DNA from: Pseudomonadota bacterium
GTDB taxonomy: Bacteria > Desulfobacterota > Desulfarculia > Desulfarculales > Desulfarculaceae
Reading direction: 5' to 3'
Assembly (NCBI GenBank): GCA_018902755.1
Contig: JAHIQI010000047.1
Span: 62,001-126,000, forward strand
DNA length: 64,000 nt
The notes beneath the pieces are model-generated. The model worked only from the letters and a program-made list of their open reading frames with translations. It had not been told where the DNA came from and made no database searches. Below are positions 35,187-44,666 of the stretch, one piece after another. Both the position numbers and the translations under genes were made by a program. Numbering within the stretch: the stretch's first letter is position 1; each line of letters begins with the position of its first letter.

Positions 35187-36391
35187 GAGAGGCCGTGCTC
35201 CGCCGCGTACCCCTTGAGGATACGCCGGGCCACCGAGACCTTGTGCACCTCGTCAACCCCGTCGTAGATGCGCGACGAGCGCTCGCCCCGGTAAAAGGTG
35301 GCCAGCACGGTGTCGTCGGTGACCCCCAGGCCACCGTGCACCTGCACCGCCCGGTCCAGCACCCGCTGCATCACCCCGGCGGTGTAGAACTTGATCAGGG
35401 AGATGTCCTGGCGGGCCTCCTTCTGGCCGTAGTGTTCGATGCGCCAGGCGCAGTTAAGCACCATGAGCCGGGCGGCGCGCATCTCGGCGGCGCTTTCGGC
35501 AATCCAGGCCTGGATGATCTGCTTGTCGGCCAAGTGCTTGCCCGGGGATATCTCCCTGGTCAGGGCCTGGTGGCACATCATCTCCAGGGCCCGGTTGCAG
35601 ATGCCGATCCAGCGCATGCAGTGGTGGATGCGGCCAGGACCCAGGCGTTCCTGGGCGATTACGAAGCCGTGGCCCTCGGGTCCCAGCAGGTTGGCTCGGG
35701 GCACCCGGCAGGACTGGTAGAGGATCTCGCCGTGGCTGTGCCAGCCCGAGCCCGCGTGGCCCATCACCGGGATGTTGCGCACCAGGTTGAAGCCGGGAGT
35801 GTCAGTGGGCACGATGATCATGGAGGCCCGCAAGTGGCGGGGGGCGTCGGGGTTGGTCACCGCCATCACGATGGCGAAGGATGCGCCGTCAGCCGAAGAG
35901 GTGAACCACTTGTGCCCGTTGATCACGTAGTCTTCGCCGTCGGCGACCGCGGTGGTGTCCATCAGCACCGGGTTGGATCCCGGCTGCTCGGGCTCGGTCA
36001 TGGAGAAGCAGGAGCGGATGTCACCGGCGATGAGCGGCGCGAGGTATTTCTCTTTTTGCTCAGGAGTGCCGTACTTGATGAGAATCTCGATGTTGCCCGC
36101 GTCCGGTGCCTGGCAGCCGAACACGTACACCCCCAGGGGATTGCGGGCCAGGGCCTCGCACACCAGGCCGTAGTCCACCAGGCCCAGACCCATGCCCCCG
36201 TACTCCTTGGGGTGCAAGGGAGCCCAAAGCTCCATCTGCTTGACCATCTCCCGCTTGGCCTTGAGCACCGGCACCAGCTCCTCCCAGGGACGGTGCAAAA
36301 AGTCCTGCTCCAGGGGGATGAGCTCCTTGTCCACGAACTCGTTGATAAGCTCCAGGATGGTCTGGGTTTCCTCGGATATTTTAAAATCCAT
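35183..36391 (-). CDS. Acyl-CoA dehydrogenase, ACAD10/11-like
   Basis: 402-residue FAD enzyme. Landmarks are the N-terminal helical domain, WAPLHPKEYGGMGL, MTEPEQPGSNP (131-141; a variant of the usual TEPEAGSD) and the C-terminal QVHGGLGVTDDTVLATFYRGERSSRIYDGVDEVHK, where the helix that carries the catalytic base in many family members is seen. Similarity to the dehydrogenase half of ACAD10/ACAD11, plus the neighbouring APH-fold kinase gene, suggests conversion of a 4-phospho- (4-hydroxy-derived) acyl-CoA to enoyl-CoA. It follows the histidine phosphatase gene by 16 bases and overlaps the TetR gene by four. Confidence 0.85.
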   Translation of the reverse strand: MDFKISEETQTILELINEFVDKELIPLEQDFLHRPWEELVPVLKAKREMVKQMELWAPLHPKEYGGMGLGLVDYGLVCEALARNPLGVYVFGCQAPDAGNIEILIKYGTPEQKEKYLAPLIAGDIRSCFSMTEPEQPGSNPVLMDTTAVADGEDYVINGHKWFTSSADGASFAIVMAVTNPDAPRHLRASMIIVPTDTPGFNLVRNIPVMGHAGSGWHSHGEILYQSCRVPRANLLGPEGHGFVIAQERLGPGRIHHCMRWIGICNRALEMMCHQALTREISPGKHLADKQIIQAWIAESAAEMRAARLMVLNCAWRIEHYGQKEARQDISLIKFYTAGVMQRVLDRAVQVHGGLGVTDDTVLATFYRGERSSRIYDGVDEVHKVSVARRILKGYAAEHGLS

Positions 36392-36407
36392 GACGAGTCC
36401 TTCCGGC

Positions 36408-37106
36408 CTAGCGGTAGGTGATCAACTCCGCCTTCTGGTGCAGTTCCAGATGGGTGGTGGAGTTGAACAGGGAAAGGGAAAAATCGCGGTCATTGTAAAA
36501 AAAGCTGCTCAGGGAGGCGTTCTTGATGACCCAGGTGATGCGCAGGGCGGTTTCATCGCCTAGGCCCAGGGCCAGGCGCAGGGCGGCGGAGATGGGTCCG
36601 CCGGAGGTGAACACCAATACTGTCTTGCCCCGGCCATTGTCGGCGCGCACCCGCTCCAGGGCCGCCTGGACGCGGGCCTGGAACTGATCCCAGGCCTCGC
36701 CCTGGTCCAGGGGGTAGCGCCCGGAGATCCAGCGGCGCATGGCCCCCTCGTAAACGGTCTGAAAGGCCTTGCGGTTCTCGAGCATATGGGGCGCGGCCTT
36801 GTCTACGGCCGGGTCTTCCCGCCGCATGGCCGGCAGCAGAGACTTGATGATGGGGATGGATTCGTACTCGTTGAACTCGGGCAGCACCTGGAGCTGAGGA
36901 GGCGAAGGCAGCGCCTCCAGGGCGGCTCGGGCGGTGGCCTGTTGCCGGGACATGGTGCCGCAATAGGCGGCGTCAAAGGACAGACCCAAGCGGGCCAGAT
37001 GCTCGCCGGTCAGGGCCGCCTGGCGCAGGCCCAGGTCTGAGAGGCGGTCGTAATTGTCCTGGCCGAATGACGCCTGGCCGTGGCGCATCATGTACAAAAC
37101 GCTCAT
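36408..37106 (-). CDS. Histidine phosphatase family protein
   Basis: 232-residue enzyme of the phosphoglycerate mutase/acid phosphatase fold. The phosphorylated histidine is H9 in MMRHGQ, and the second histidine site appears in the VFTSGGPISAAL region, where the usual GH pair is replaced by SGG. GQDNYDRLSDLGLRQA is typical of the family. It is the first gene of the minus-strand cluster and could remove a phosphate from an off-pathway phosphorylated acid, but a role in general phosphate metabolism is equally open. The start is preceded by GGGGAGA and a GGCCC hairpin. Confidence 0.8.
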   Translation of the reverse strand: MSVLYMMRHGQASFGQDNYDRLSDLGLRQAALTGEHLARLGLSFDAAYCGTMSRQQATARAALEALPSPPQLQVLPEFNEYESIPIIKSLLPAMRREDPAVDKAAPHMLENRKAFQTVYEGAMRRWISGRYPLDQGEAWDQFQARVQAALERVRADNGRGKTVLVFTSGGPISAALRLALGLGDETALRITWVIKNASLSSFFYNDRDFSLSLFNSTTHLELHQKAELITYR

Positions 37107-37123
37107 GCCTGATGGGTTCTCCC

Positions 37124-37140
37124 CGGCCCTTGGAGGGCCG
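37124..37140 (-). repeat. GGCCC hairpin before the histidine phosphatase ribosome site
   Basis: Seven-bp stem CGGCCCT (37124-37130) with AGGGCCG (37134-37140), 3-base loop, directly upstream of GGGGAGA. Third copy of the design seen at 16047 and 34488. Confidence 0.35.
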
Positions 37141-37155
37141 TTAATGCCGTAGCTA

Positions 37156-37185
37156 AATGTAGCCGCGTCCGGTGGTGAATTGCAA
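37156..37185 (-). promoter_or_regulatory. Promoter of the phosphatase-ACAD-TetR-APH cluster
   Basis: Minus strand TTGCAA (37185-37180), 18-base spacer, TACATT (37161-37156). The -35 box ends 7 bases from the shared operator at 37193. Confidence 0.45.
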
Positions 37186-37192
37186 CTATTTT

Positions 37193-37207
37193 CCGAGCGA
37201 TCGTTCG
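37193..37207. promoter_or_regulatory. Operator candidate CCGAGCGATCGTTCG between divergent promoters
   Basis: Near-palindrome (one mismatched pair) placed 7 bases from the -35 box on each side, so one bound protein could control both the ETF operon and the TetR-containing cluster. The related site at 24571 lies at the same distance from its -35 box. Confidence 0.6.
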
Positions 37208-37214
37208 TTTTTTA

Positions 37215-37243
37215 TTGGCAGGAGCCGGGGCTTGGCCTACACT
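37215..37243 (+). promoter_or_regulatory. Promoter of the EtfBA operon
   Basis: TTGGCA (37215-37220), a 17-base spacer and TACACT (37238-37243), about 35 bases upstream of GTG 37284. Confidence 0.5.
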
Positions 37244-37283
37244 ATGACCAGCGATTCACCAGGACCATGAACAGAGGGAAGCC

Positions 37284-38048
37284 GTGCGCCTGCTGGTGTG
37301 CCTCAAACAGGTGTGGGAGCCGGAGAGTCTGTTCGACCTCCAAGAGGCCGAGCTCCGTCCCCGCTCTCCCCTGCGCCGCAAGATCAGCTCCTACGACGAA
37401 CTGGCCCTGGAGGAGGCCCTGCGCCTCAAGGACCGCCTGCCGGAGGCGCGGGTCACCGCGCTCAGCGTGGGGGCCGCCACGGCGGTGGATGCCCTGCGCC
37501 GGGCCCTGGGCATGGGAGCCGACCAGGCGGTGCACATCCTGGCCCCGGAGCAGCCGACGCCCCGCCCGGCCACTCTGGCCGCCTGGATCGCGGCCTGGGC
37601 CGGGGAGCAGGGCTTCGACCTGATCCTGGCGGGGGGCATGTCCGAGGACGCCATGCAGGGCGCGGTGGGGCCCATGCTGGCCGCCAAGCTGGGGCTGCCT
37701 GCCGTGACCTCGGTGATAAAATTGGATGCCGGAAGCAACGCCCTGGAGGTTGAGCGGGAGATGGAGGGCGGACGCCGCCAGCGCCTGTCCGTCCAACTGC
37801 CTGCGCTGGTCACCATCCAGTCCGGCCCCAACCAGCCCCGCTACCCCACCCTGTCCAATTTATTGCGGGCCAAGAAGACCACGCCGCTTACCATTGAAGC
37901 CGTCGACCTGGCCGCGCCGCTGGAGCGCGAAAAGGTGCTGGCCCTGGCCCCGCCGGAAAAGCGGCGGGCGGGCTTGGTGCTGGAAGGCGACACCACCCAA
38001 AAGGCGGAACGCCTGTTGGCCATCCTGCGCGAAAGGGCCCTGTTGTGA
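37284..38048 (+). CDS. etfB: Electron transfer flavoprotein beta subunit
   Basis: 254-residue subunit of the soluble FAD/AMP heterodimer that takes electrons from acyl-CoA dehydrogenases. It starts MRLLVCLKQVWEPE at GTG 37284 with an AGAGGGAAG ribosome site, and has SSYDELALEEALRLKD, the AMP-binding region GADQAVHILAPE and DLILAGGMSEDAMQGAVGPMLA. The conserved C-terminal NQPRYPTLSNLLRAKK is intact. It overlaps etfA by four bases. It stands at the head of an operon with a hydratase, an acyl-CoA synthetase and a flavin reductase, so it probably serves the acyl-CoA dehydrogenases in this window. Confidence 0.92.
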   Translation: MRLLVCLKQVWEPESLFDLQEAELRPRSPLRRKISSYDELALEEALRLKDRLPEARVTALSVGAATAVDALRRALGMGADQAVHILAPEQPTPRPATLAAWIAAWAGEQGFDLILAGGMSEDAMQGAVGPMLAAKLGLPAVTSVIKLDAGSNALEVEREMEGGRRQRLSVQLPALVTIQSGPNQPRYPTLSNLLRAKKTTPLTIEAVDLAAPLEREKVLALAPPEKRRAGLVLEGDTTQKAERLLAILRERALL

Positions 38049-39025
38049 GCGCGGCGACCAAGCGGTTGGTGGTGGTGGCCGAGCACGCCCAGGGGCGTCT
38101 AGCCCCGGTGACTTGGGAGTTGCTGGCCTGCGCCCGGCAAGTGGCCCCGGCCCTTGAGCTGGAGATAACCGCCGTGGTGCTGGGGCAAGAACCTCAGCCG
38201 CTGGCCCAGGAAATCGCCCGCCGTAGCGGGGTCAAGACCTGGGCGGTGGAGGTGGAAGGCCTGGCCCATTTCCACGGCGAGGCCCAACGCCTGGCCTTGG
38301 CCGGACTGCTGCCGCGCCTGGAGGCCCAGGTGGTGCTGGGAGCGCACTCCACCTCGGGCCTGGACTGGGCCCCGGCCTTGGCCACGGACCTGGGGGCCGC
38401 CTATATCCCTGGCGTGGAAAGCGTTAGCCGGGGAGCGGATGGCCCGGCTTTTTGGCGCAGCGCCCATTTCGGCAAGGCGCGCGAAAAGCTGACCCCTGAG
38501 ACATGGCCCCTGGTGCTCACCGTGCAACCGGGCGCCTTCGAGGCCGCCCCGCCCGGTGAGGTTGGCCAGGGCAAAGTGGAGGCGATACGCCTGAGCGCCC
38601 CGCCCTGCCGCACCAAAGTTCTGGAACTAGTGGAAGGCGCGGGAGCGGACGCGGGCCTGGGCCGAGCCCAGGTGGTTGTTGCCGCCGGGCGAGGCGTGGG
38701 CGAGAAGGAAAATTTGGAGTTGCTGCGCCGGGTGGCGGGCCTGTTCTCCTCGGCGGCCCTGGCCGGGTCGCGGCCAGTATGCGACCTGGGCTGGCTTGGC
38801 TATGGCCAGCAGGTGGGGCTCACCGGAGCCACGGTGGCCCCGCGCCTGTACCTGGCCTGCGGCATCTCCGGGGCGCTCCAGCACACCGTGGGCATGCAGG
38901 GCTCGGGGTTCGTCGTAGCCATCAACAGCGACCCCCAGGCGGCCATTTTCAACCTGGCCGACGTTTGCGTGGTGGAGGACCTCACCGCCTTTCTCTCGGC
39001 TCTGCTGGAGATGGCCGGAGGATGA
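38045..39025 (+). CDS. etfA: Electron transfer flavoprotein alpha subunit
   Basis: 326-residue FAD-binding partner of EtfB. The N-terminal domain is followed by the C-terminal FAD domain with [14 protein letters not shown] and the signature [24 protein letters not shown] plus [15 protein letters not shown] (the first glycine-rich half carries the ETF-alpha fingerprint). GTG start at 38045 overlaps the etfB stop (GTGA). Electrons would leave through an ETF:quinone oxidoreductase or Fe-S reductase not found in this window. Confidence 0.92.
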   Translation: MSAATKRLVVVAEHAQGRLAPVTWELLACARQVAPALELEITAVVLGQEPQPLAQEIARRSGVKTWAVEVEGLAHFHGEAQRLALAGLLPRLEAQVVLGAHSTSGLDWAPALATDLGAAYIPGVESVSRGADGPAFWRSAHFGKAREKLTPETWPLVLTVQPGAFEAAPPGEVGQGKVEAIRLSAPPCRTKVLELVEGAGADAGLGRAQVVVAAGRGVGEKENLELLRRVAGLFSSAALAGSRPVCDLGWLGYGQQVGLTGATVAPRLYLACGISGALQHTVGMQGSGFVVAINSDPQAAIFNLADVCVVEDLTAFLSALLEMAGG

Positions 39026-39194
39026 CGGAGGCCGAGCCGCTCCGGATGAACGTTGCCTTGCAAAGAAAAATGCCTTATACCAACCAAGGCGATTCGCTTT
39101 AATGGGATTAAACTTTCCGCTGGTTTTGCGTCTGGCGCGGCCCTGGCCACCACAACGCGAGCAATGCAAAAGCCAGGAAAAAGGATAAAAGAGC

Positions 39195-39965
39195 ATGGAG
39201 CTTCTGTACGAAAAGAAAGAGCATATTGCCCTGTTCACCCTGAACCGTCCCGAGGTGTTCAACGCCCTCAGCCCAGAGTTGTTCAAGCAACTGCACGATG
39301 CCTTCGAGGACTTTGCCCAAGACCCCGAGCTGTGGGTGGGGGTGATCACCGGCGCGGGCGAGAAGGCCTTTTGCGCCGGGGCGGACGTAAAAACTTGGCT
39401 GCCCTTTGTAAAGGAGTGCCGCCAGAAGCCTTGGCTCCTGCCCACCACCCCCATGCGGGGCATGGAGTTGGACAAACCCCTGATCGCGGCCATCAACGGA
39501 GTGACCATGGGCGGCGGCCTGGAGACGGCCTTGGCCTGCGACCTGCGCATCGCCTCGGAAAAGGCCCGCTTCGGCTTCCCCGAGGCCCGCTTGGGCATCC
39601 TGCCCCGCCTGGGTGGCACGGTGCGCCTACCCCGCCTGGTGGGCAGCGCCTGGGCAGCGCAGATGATGCTCACCGGCAAGCCCATCGACGCCCAAACGGC
39701 CCTGTCCATCGGCCTGGTGAACCAAGTGGTGCCGCCCGAGCAGGTGCTGGAAACCGCCATGGCCCTGGCTCAAGACATCTGCCAGTGCGCCCCGTTGGCG
39801 GTGCAGGCCATCAAGAAGAGCATGCGCCGCACCGAAGGCATGTCCTTTGACGAGGCTCTGTGGTGCGAAAACGCCCTGGGCATGCCCCTGTACGACACCG
39901 AGGACTACCAAGAGGGCCGCATGGCGTTTGTCGAAAAACGGCCGCCCAAATTCCAGGCCAAGTAA
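39195..39965 (+). CDS. Enoyl-CoA hydratase/isomerase (crotonase family)
   Basis: 256-residue crotonase. Both catalytic glutamates are present, E110 in MGGGLETAL and E130 in [12 protein letters not shown], and the oxyanion segment [10 protein letters not shown] is intact, so hydratase activity is expected. It follows etfA by 169 bases with an AAAAAGGAT ribosome site; the gap holds no gene. It supplies the hydration step for acyl-CoAs handled by the ETF-linked dehydrogenases. Confidence 0.88.
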   Translation: MELLYEKKEHIALFTLNRPEVFNALSPELFKQLHDAFEDFAQDPELWVGVITGAGEKAFCAGADVKTWLPFVKECRQKPWLLPTTPMRGMELDKPLIAAINGVTMGGGLETALACDLRIASEKARFGFPEARLGILPRLGGTVRLPRLVGSAWAAQMMLTGKPIDAQTALSIGLVNQVVPPEQVLETAMALAQDICQCAPLAVQAIKKSMRRTEGMSFDEALWCENALGMPLYDTEDYQEGRMAFVEKRPPKFQAK

Positions 39966-40010
39966 AAACAGACGCCGTACCCACTTCACCCGCATCACAA
40001 AGGCCTGGCA

Positions 40011-42071
40011 ATGGAATTTTTCTTCAATCCCTCCTCCGTGGCCGTGGTGGGCGCGAGCCCCGAGCGCACCGGCAAAAGCCTGCTCCTCAACACGGCGGCA
40101 AGCCGAGACGTGGCGGTGTACCCGGTCAACCCCAAGTACCAGGAGCTGGAAGGGCTGACCTGTTACCCCAGTGTGTCGGCCATTCCCCACCCGGTGGAGA
40201 TGGCCATTCTGCTGGTGCCCGCCCGCTTCACCCTCCAAATCCTGGAGGAGTGCGCGGCCAAGGGCGTGCGCGGGGTGATGATCCAAAGCGCGGGATTCGC
40301 CGAGACCGGCGAGGACGGGCGCGAGTTGCAGGCCAAGTGCGTGGCCTACGCCCGCCAGGCGGGCATGCGCCTGTGGGGCCCCAACTGCATGGGTCTGGTG
40401 GACGTGCCGGGCAACAAGTACTTCACCTTCATGTCCCCCAACATCACCAGGGTCCTGCCGCCCCATGGCACCCTATCCCTGGTGGTGCAAAGCGGCATGC
40501 TCTCGGCCGGGTTCCTGGCCGACCTGGGCACCCGCCGGGGCATAGCGGTGAACAAGGCCTGCTCCATCGGCAACAAGTGCGACGTGGATGAGTGCGACGT
40601 GCTGGAATATCTGCTGCACGACGACAGCACCAAGGGCGTGGCCCTGTACCTGGAGTCCATGCCGAGGGGGCGGCGCTTCATGGAACTGGCCGAGGGAGCC
40701 ACCAAGCCCCTGGTGGTGCTCAAATCCGGGCGCAGCGCCTCCGGAGCCAAGGCGGCCCTGAGCCACACCGCCAGCCTGGCCGGAAACGCCCGGCTGACCC
40801 AGGGGCTGTTGCAGGCGGTGGGCGTTGGCACCGCCCGCGACTTCCACCAGCTGGTGGACCTGGGCCGCTCCTTGTCCCTGTTGCCGGAAGTCCCGGCCGG
40901 GGCCAGAGTGGCGGTGCTCACCTTCAGCGGCGGGGCGGGCATCCTCTCCTGCGACCTTTTGGAAGACAACGGCCTGCCCCTGGCCGACCTGACTCCCGCG
41001 ACCCTGGAGGAGCTGGCCAAGGTGTTTCCCCCCTGGATGCCGCCGGGCAATCCCGTGGATTTGTGGCCCGCCATGGAGCTGCACGGGCCCGGCCCCACCA
41101 TGGATCATGCGGTGCAGGCGGTCTCCAATGACCCCAACGTGGACTTGGTGCTGCTGCACACCTTCCTGGGCGGCGCCCAGGATCAGGTGAACCTGGCCCG
41201 CTACAAGGAGCTGCTCTTCGCCCAGGGCAAAGGCATGGTGTTCTGGGCCCTTGGCCTGGACCAGCCGGTGAAGGACTTCGAGTCCCAGGCCCAGGCCGAG
41301 GGCGTGCCGGTGTTCAGCGAACTGGCCCGCACCGTGGACTGCCTGGCTGCGGCCAGCCGTCCCGGCCACCGCGCCGCATTGCCTCCCCGCCCTCAGGCTT
41401 CAGGCCGTCTCCTGCCCGTGGACCTGCCCCCCACCCAAGGCGTGTGGGACGAATATCAGGCCAAGCGCCTGCTGCGGGCCTGGGAGATTCCCGCCGTGGC
41501 CGAGGAACTAGTGACGGACCTGGAGCAGGCCCGCGCGGCGGCGGAAAGGCTGGGCTGGCCGGTGGTGCTCAAGGGCCTGCTGCCCGGCGAGGTGCACAAG
41601 AGCGAAAAGGGCCTGGTGTGCCTGAACCTGGACAGCCAGGCCAAGCTGGAGCGGGAGTTGGAGCGCCTGCAAAAGGTCATGGAGGGACAGGGCAGCCTGG
41701 TGCTCCAGGCCCAACGCAAACCCGACTATGAGCTGATTGTGGGCTACCTCAAGGACGCCCAATTCGGCCCCTGCGTCATGCTGGGGGTGGGCGGGGTCAC
41801 CGCCGAGTTGGAGCCTGATGTGGCCTTTGAAATGGCCCCCCTGGACCCGCCCCGGGCCCTGGCCATGCTGGATCGTCTGCGCATGGCCAAGCGCTTCGAC
41901 GGATTCCGGGGCGAGGTCCCGCTCAACCGAGATGCCCTGGCCGAGCTTATCTGCCGTTTGGGCGATTTGGGAGCCTCCCATGGAATCATTTCCCAAGTGG
42001 ACCTGAACCCGGTGGCTGTTTGCCAGGGCGAGCCCTTGGCCCTGGACGCCAACATCATCTGGGAGGCCTAG
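40011..42071 (+). CDS. Acyl-CoA synthetase, ADP-forming (acetate--CoA ligase family, fused)
   Basis: 686-residue fused enzyme that interconverts acyl-CoA, ADP and phosphate with free acid, CoA and ATP. Domains in order: a CoA-binding Rossmann domain (VAVVGASPERTGKS near residue 10), succinyl-CoA-ligase-like domains with the phosphorylated H252 in ALSHTASLAG, and a C-terminal ATP-grasp domain from about 470 (GWPVVLKGLLPGEVHKSEKG). In fermenting or syntrophic bacteria and archaea the enzyme can save ATP by making it from acyl-CoA. The downstream reductase gene starts 3 bases after its stop. Acid specificity is unknown. Confidence 0.87.
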   Translation: MEFFFNPSSVAVVGASPERTGKSLLLNTAASRDVAVYPVNPKYQELEGLTCYPSVSAIPHPVEMAILLVPARFTLQILEECAAKGVRGVMIQSAGFAETGEDGRELQAKCVAYARQAGMRLWGPNCMGLVDVPGNKYFTFMSPNITRVLPPHGTLSLVVQSGMLSAGFLADLGTRRGIAVNKACSIGNKCDVDECDVLEYLLHDDSTKGVALYLESMPRGRRFMELAEGATKPLVVLKSGRSASGAKAALSHTASLAGNARLTQGLLQAVGVGTARDFHQLVDLGRSLSLLPEVPAGARVAVLTFSGGAGILSCDLLEDNGLPLADLTPATLEELAKVFPPWMPPGNPVDLWPAMELHGPGPTMDHAVQAVSNDPNVDLVLLHTFLGGAQDQVNLARYKELLFAQGKGMVFWALGLDQPVKDFESQAQAEGVPVFSELARTVDCLAAASRPGHRAALPPRPQASGRLLPVDLPPTQGVWDEYQAKRLLRAWEIPAVAEELVTDLEQARAAAERLGWPVVLKGLLPGEVHKSEKGLVCLNLDSQAKLERELERLQKVMEGQGSLVLQAQRKPDYELIVGYLKDAQFGPCVMLGVGGVTAELEPDVAFEMAPLDPPRALAMLDRLRMAKRFDGFRGEVPLNRDALAELICRLGDLGASHGIISQVDLNPVAVCQGEPLALDANIIWEA

Positions 42072-42073
42072 GC

Positions 42074-43198
42074 TTGGGCGCGCTGTTCACCCCCCTGAGC
42101 ATCAAGGGCCTGATCCTGGCCAACCGCCTGATGCGCTCGGCCACCTTTGAGCAGGCGGCCACCAAAGACGGCGAGGTATCGCCCAAGGAGCTGGCCCTGT
42201 ACCGCGACTTGGCCACGGGTGGGGTGGGCCTGGTGGTGACAGGCATAATCAACGTAAGCGAGCAGGGCCGCATCTCGCCCAAGCAAAACTCCCTGAGCCA
42301 TGACGGCCACATCCCCGGCATGGCCCGCCTGGCGCGGGAGGTGCACGACCAGGGCGGCAAGGTGGCGGTGCAGCTGTTCCATGCCGGACGCGAGGCGGCG
42401 CGCATGCATGCCTGGCGGGGGGGCGGCCCGGCGGTGGGGCCTTCCGCTTCGCCGGGGGATGACATTTTCGCCCATGAGAACCGTGCCATGACCCAGGAGG
42501 AAATACTCCAGGTGGTGGAGGACTTCGGCCGGGCCGCGGCCCGGGCCAGGGAGGCGGGCTTTGACGGGGTGCAGGTGCACGCCGCCCACGCCTATCTGCT
42601 GAGCCAATTCCTCTCGCCCCGCACCAACCGCCGCCAGGACGAGTGGGGCGGCAGCTCGGACAACCGCCTGCGCCTGCACCTGGAGGTGCTGGCCGCCATC
42701 CGCTCCCAGGTGGGGCCGGACTACCCGGTGATGTTCAAGCTGGGCGTGGCCGACGGCCTCGAGGGAGGCCTGCCCTTGGAGGAGGGCCTCAAAGCGGCGG
42801 AGCTTTTGGCCCGGGCCGGGTGCGACTGCCTGGAGATCAGCCAGGGGCTCAGGGGGCACGACTACCAGCAGAGCGAGTTTCGCACCAAGGTGGACAAGCC
42901 GGGCGGCGAGGCCTACTTCCGCTCCTGGGCCGCCGAGGTGAAGCGGCGGGTGGACATACCCGTGGCCGCCGTGGGCGGGGTGCGCACCCCGGAAACGGCC
43001 GAGGACATACTGGCCAAGGGAGAGGCCGACCTGGTGGCGCTCAGCCGCCCCCTGATAAGCGAGCCCGGCCTGCCCGCCCGCTGGCGCGGCGGAGACACCG
43101 GGCGGGCCCGCTGCGTCTCCTGCAACAAGTGCTTCGAGCAGATAATGCTGGGCCGCTCCATCAACTGCATCCTGGACCGCGAAAAGGCGGAGGGATAA
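42074..43198 (+). CDS. Old-yellow-enzyme-type NADH:flavin oxidoreductase with Fe-S cysteines
   Basis: 374-residue FMN TIM-barrel protein, with QLFHAGREAARMH, the substrate-site HAAHAYLLSQFLSPRTNRR and DEWGGSSDNRLR. The C-terminus holds four cysteines at 347, 350, 353 and 365 (CX2CX2CX11C), close to the 4Fe-4S motif of 2,4-dienoyl-CoA and trimethylamine-dehydrogenase-type enzymes, but the following flavin/NADH domain is missing. TTG 42074 is the likely start, with GGGAGG (42061-42066) 7 bases upstream; an ATG-type start further up would sit inside the upstream gene. It could reduce a dienoyl-CoA using electrons from a partner such as ETF or ferredoxin. Confidence 0.82.
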   Translation: MGALFTPLSIKGLILANRLMRSATFEQAATKDGEVSPKELALYRDLATGGVGLVVTGIINVSEQGRISPKQNSLSHDGHIPGMARLAREVHDQGGKVAVQLFHAGREAARMHAWRGGGPAVGPSASPGDDIFAHENRAMTQEEILQVVEDFGRAAARAREAGFDGVQVHAAHAYLLSQFLSPRTNRRQDEWGGSSDNRLRLHLEVLAAIRSQVGPDYPVMFKLGVADGLEGGLPLEEGLKAAELLARAGCDCLEISQGLRGHDYQQSEFRTKVDKPGGEAYFRSWAAEVKRRVDIPVAAVGGVRTPETAEDILAKGEADLVALSRPLISEPGLPARWRGGDTGRARCVSCNKCFEQIMLGRSINCILDREKAEG

Positions 43199-43280
43199 GG
43201 CACGGCATCCTTGGTGCTTCCCAGGGACCCGTTTTGCTAGAATCTATTCATCAACCGTTATAAACGCCTGAGCAGAACGC

Positions 43281-44666
43281 ATGGTCAAGCTGGCGAAAAA
43301 CCCTATCCCCCGCGAACTCCTATGCTCCTTGCTGGAGTCGCCCCACGAGTCCATCATCCTGGTGGACAAGGACGGGATAGTCCGCTACATCAGCCGCTCC
43401 GCCGCCGAGTTCTATCAGGTGGACGACCAGGACATCGTGGGCAGCCACATCCTGAAGCTCAACCCCCAAAGCCGCCTGCCCGAGGTCATCAAGACCGGCA
43501 AGGCCGAGGTGGGTTCGGTGCTGCGCATGAAGGGCAAGGAGCGCATCATCGCCCGCATCCCCCTGCGCGACAAGCAGGGCAACATCGTGGGGGCCTTTGC
43601 CAAGCTGGTGTTTTGGCACATGGACCGGGTCAAGGAGCTGGTGCGCCAGACCGAAGTATTGGAGGAGCGGCTCACCTACTACGAAAAAGAGCTGCAAAAC
43701 CTCTACTCCAGCCGCTACGACCTGCAACTGGTGGTGGGGGAGTCTCCGCCGGTCCAGGACGCCAAGCGGGTGGCCACCCAGGCGGCCCAGTCGGATCTGA
43801 GCCTGTTGATCACCGGCGAAACCGGCACGGGCAAGGACCTGTTCGCCCACTCGGTGCACCGCATGAGCGCCCGCCACGACAAGCCCTTCGTCAAGGTCAA
43901 TTGCGGGGCCATACCCCAGGAGCTGTTCGAGTCCGAGTTGTTCGGCTACCAGGCCGGGGCCTTCACCGGGGCCAGCCAAAAGGGCAAACCAGGCAGGTTC
44001 GAGCTGGCCGATGGAGGCACCATCTTCTTGGACGAGATCGGCGAGATGCCCCTGGTCATGCAGGTCAAGCTGCTCCGGGTCATCCAGGAGCAAGAGGTGG
44101 AGCGCCTGGGATCCACCAAATCCTTGAAGCTCAACTTCCGGGTGATCGCGGCCACCAACCGGGACCTCAAGGCCATGATGAACACCGGCACCTTTCGCCA
44201 GGACCTCTACTACCGGCTAAACATCTTTCACCTGCACACCCCGCCGCTCCGGGAAATACGCCAAGACATACCCCGCATGGCCTATCATATCCTCTCCAGC
44301 CTGCGCACCGGCAAGCGCGCCCTGCCCGCCAAGATTTCCCCCGAGGCCATGCAGCGTTTGGTGTCCTACGATTGGCCGGGCAATGTGCGCGAGCTAAAAA
44401 ACGCCATCGAGCGGGCCGCGGCGGTGGCCGGCGGCGAAACCCTGCAACTGGAGCACCTGCCGCCTGACTTCCTGGAACACTTCACCCATGCCCCCCAGGA
44501 AAACGGCGCCCCGCCCACCCTGAAGCTGGCCAAGGCCAATGCGGAAATAATTGCTATAAAACAGGCCCTTAAATACACGGGCGGCAACCGGACCCTGGCA
44601 GCGGAGCTTTTGGGCATCCATCGGACCGGGGTGCACCAAAAAATGAAAAAGTATGGCTTGGAATAG
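43281..44666 (+). CDS. PAS-domain sigma-54-dependent activator
   Basis: 461-residue enhancer-binding protein. A PAS sensor spans about 15-110, a coiled-coil-like linker 112-148 ([20 protein letters not shown]) leads to the AAA+ domain with Walker A GETGTGKD (179-186), the sigma-54 contact loop GAFTGA (226-231) and Walker [11 protein letters not shown] (247-256), and a Fis-type helix-turn-helix closes the chain ([20 protein letters not shown]). It lies 349 bases before an operon whose promoter is a near-perfect sigma-54 site, which it very probably activates. A PAS sensor suggests a redox, heme or small-molecule signal. The start ATG is preceded by AGCAGA only, so initiation may be weak. Confidence 0.9.
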   Translation: MVKLAKNPIPRELLCSLLESPHESIILVDKDGIVRYISRSAAEFYQVDDQDIVGSHILKLNPQSRLPEVIKTGKAEVGSVLRMKGKERIIARIPLRDKQGNIVGAFAKLVFWHMDRVKELVRQTEVLEERLTYYEKELQNLYSSRYDLQLVVGESPPVQDAKRVATQAAQSDLSLLITGETGTGKDLFAHSVHRMSARHDKPFVKVNCGAIPQELFESELFGYQAGAFTGASQKGKPGRFELADGGTIFLDEIGEMPLVMQVKLLRVIQEQEVERLGSTKSLKLNFRVIAATNRDLKAMMNTGTFRQDLYYRLNIFHLHTPPLREIRQDIPRMAYHILSSLRTGKRALPAKISPEAMQRLVSYDWPGNVRELKNAIERAAAVAGGETLQLEHLPPDFLEHFTHAPQENGAPPTLKLAKANAEIIAIKQALKYTGGNRTLAAELLGIHRTGVHQKMKKYGLE

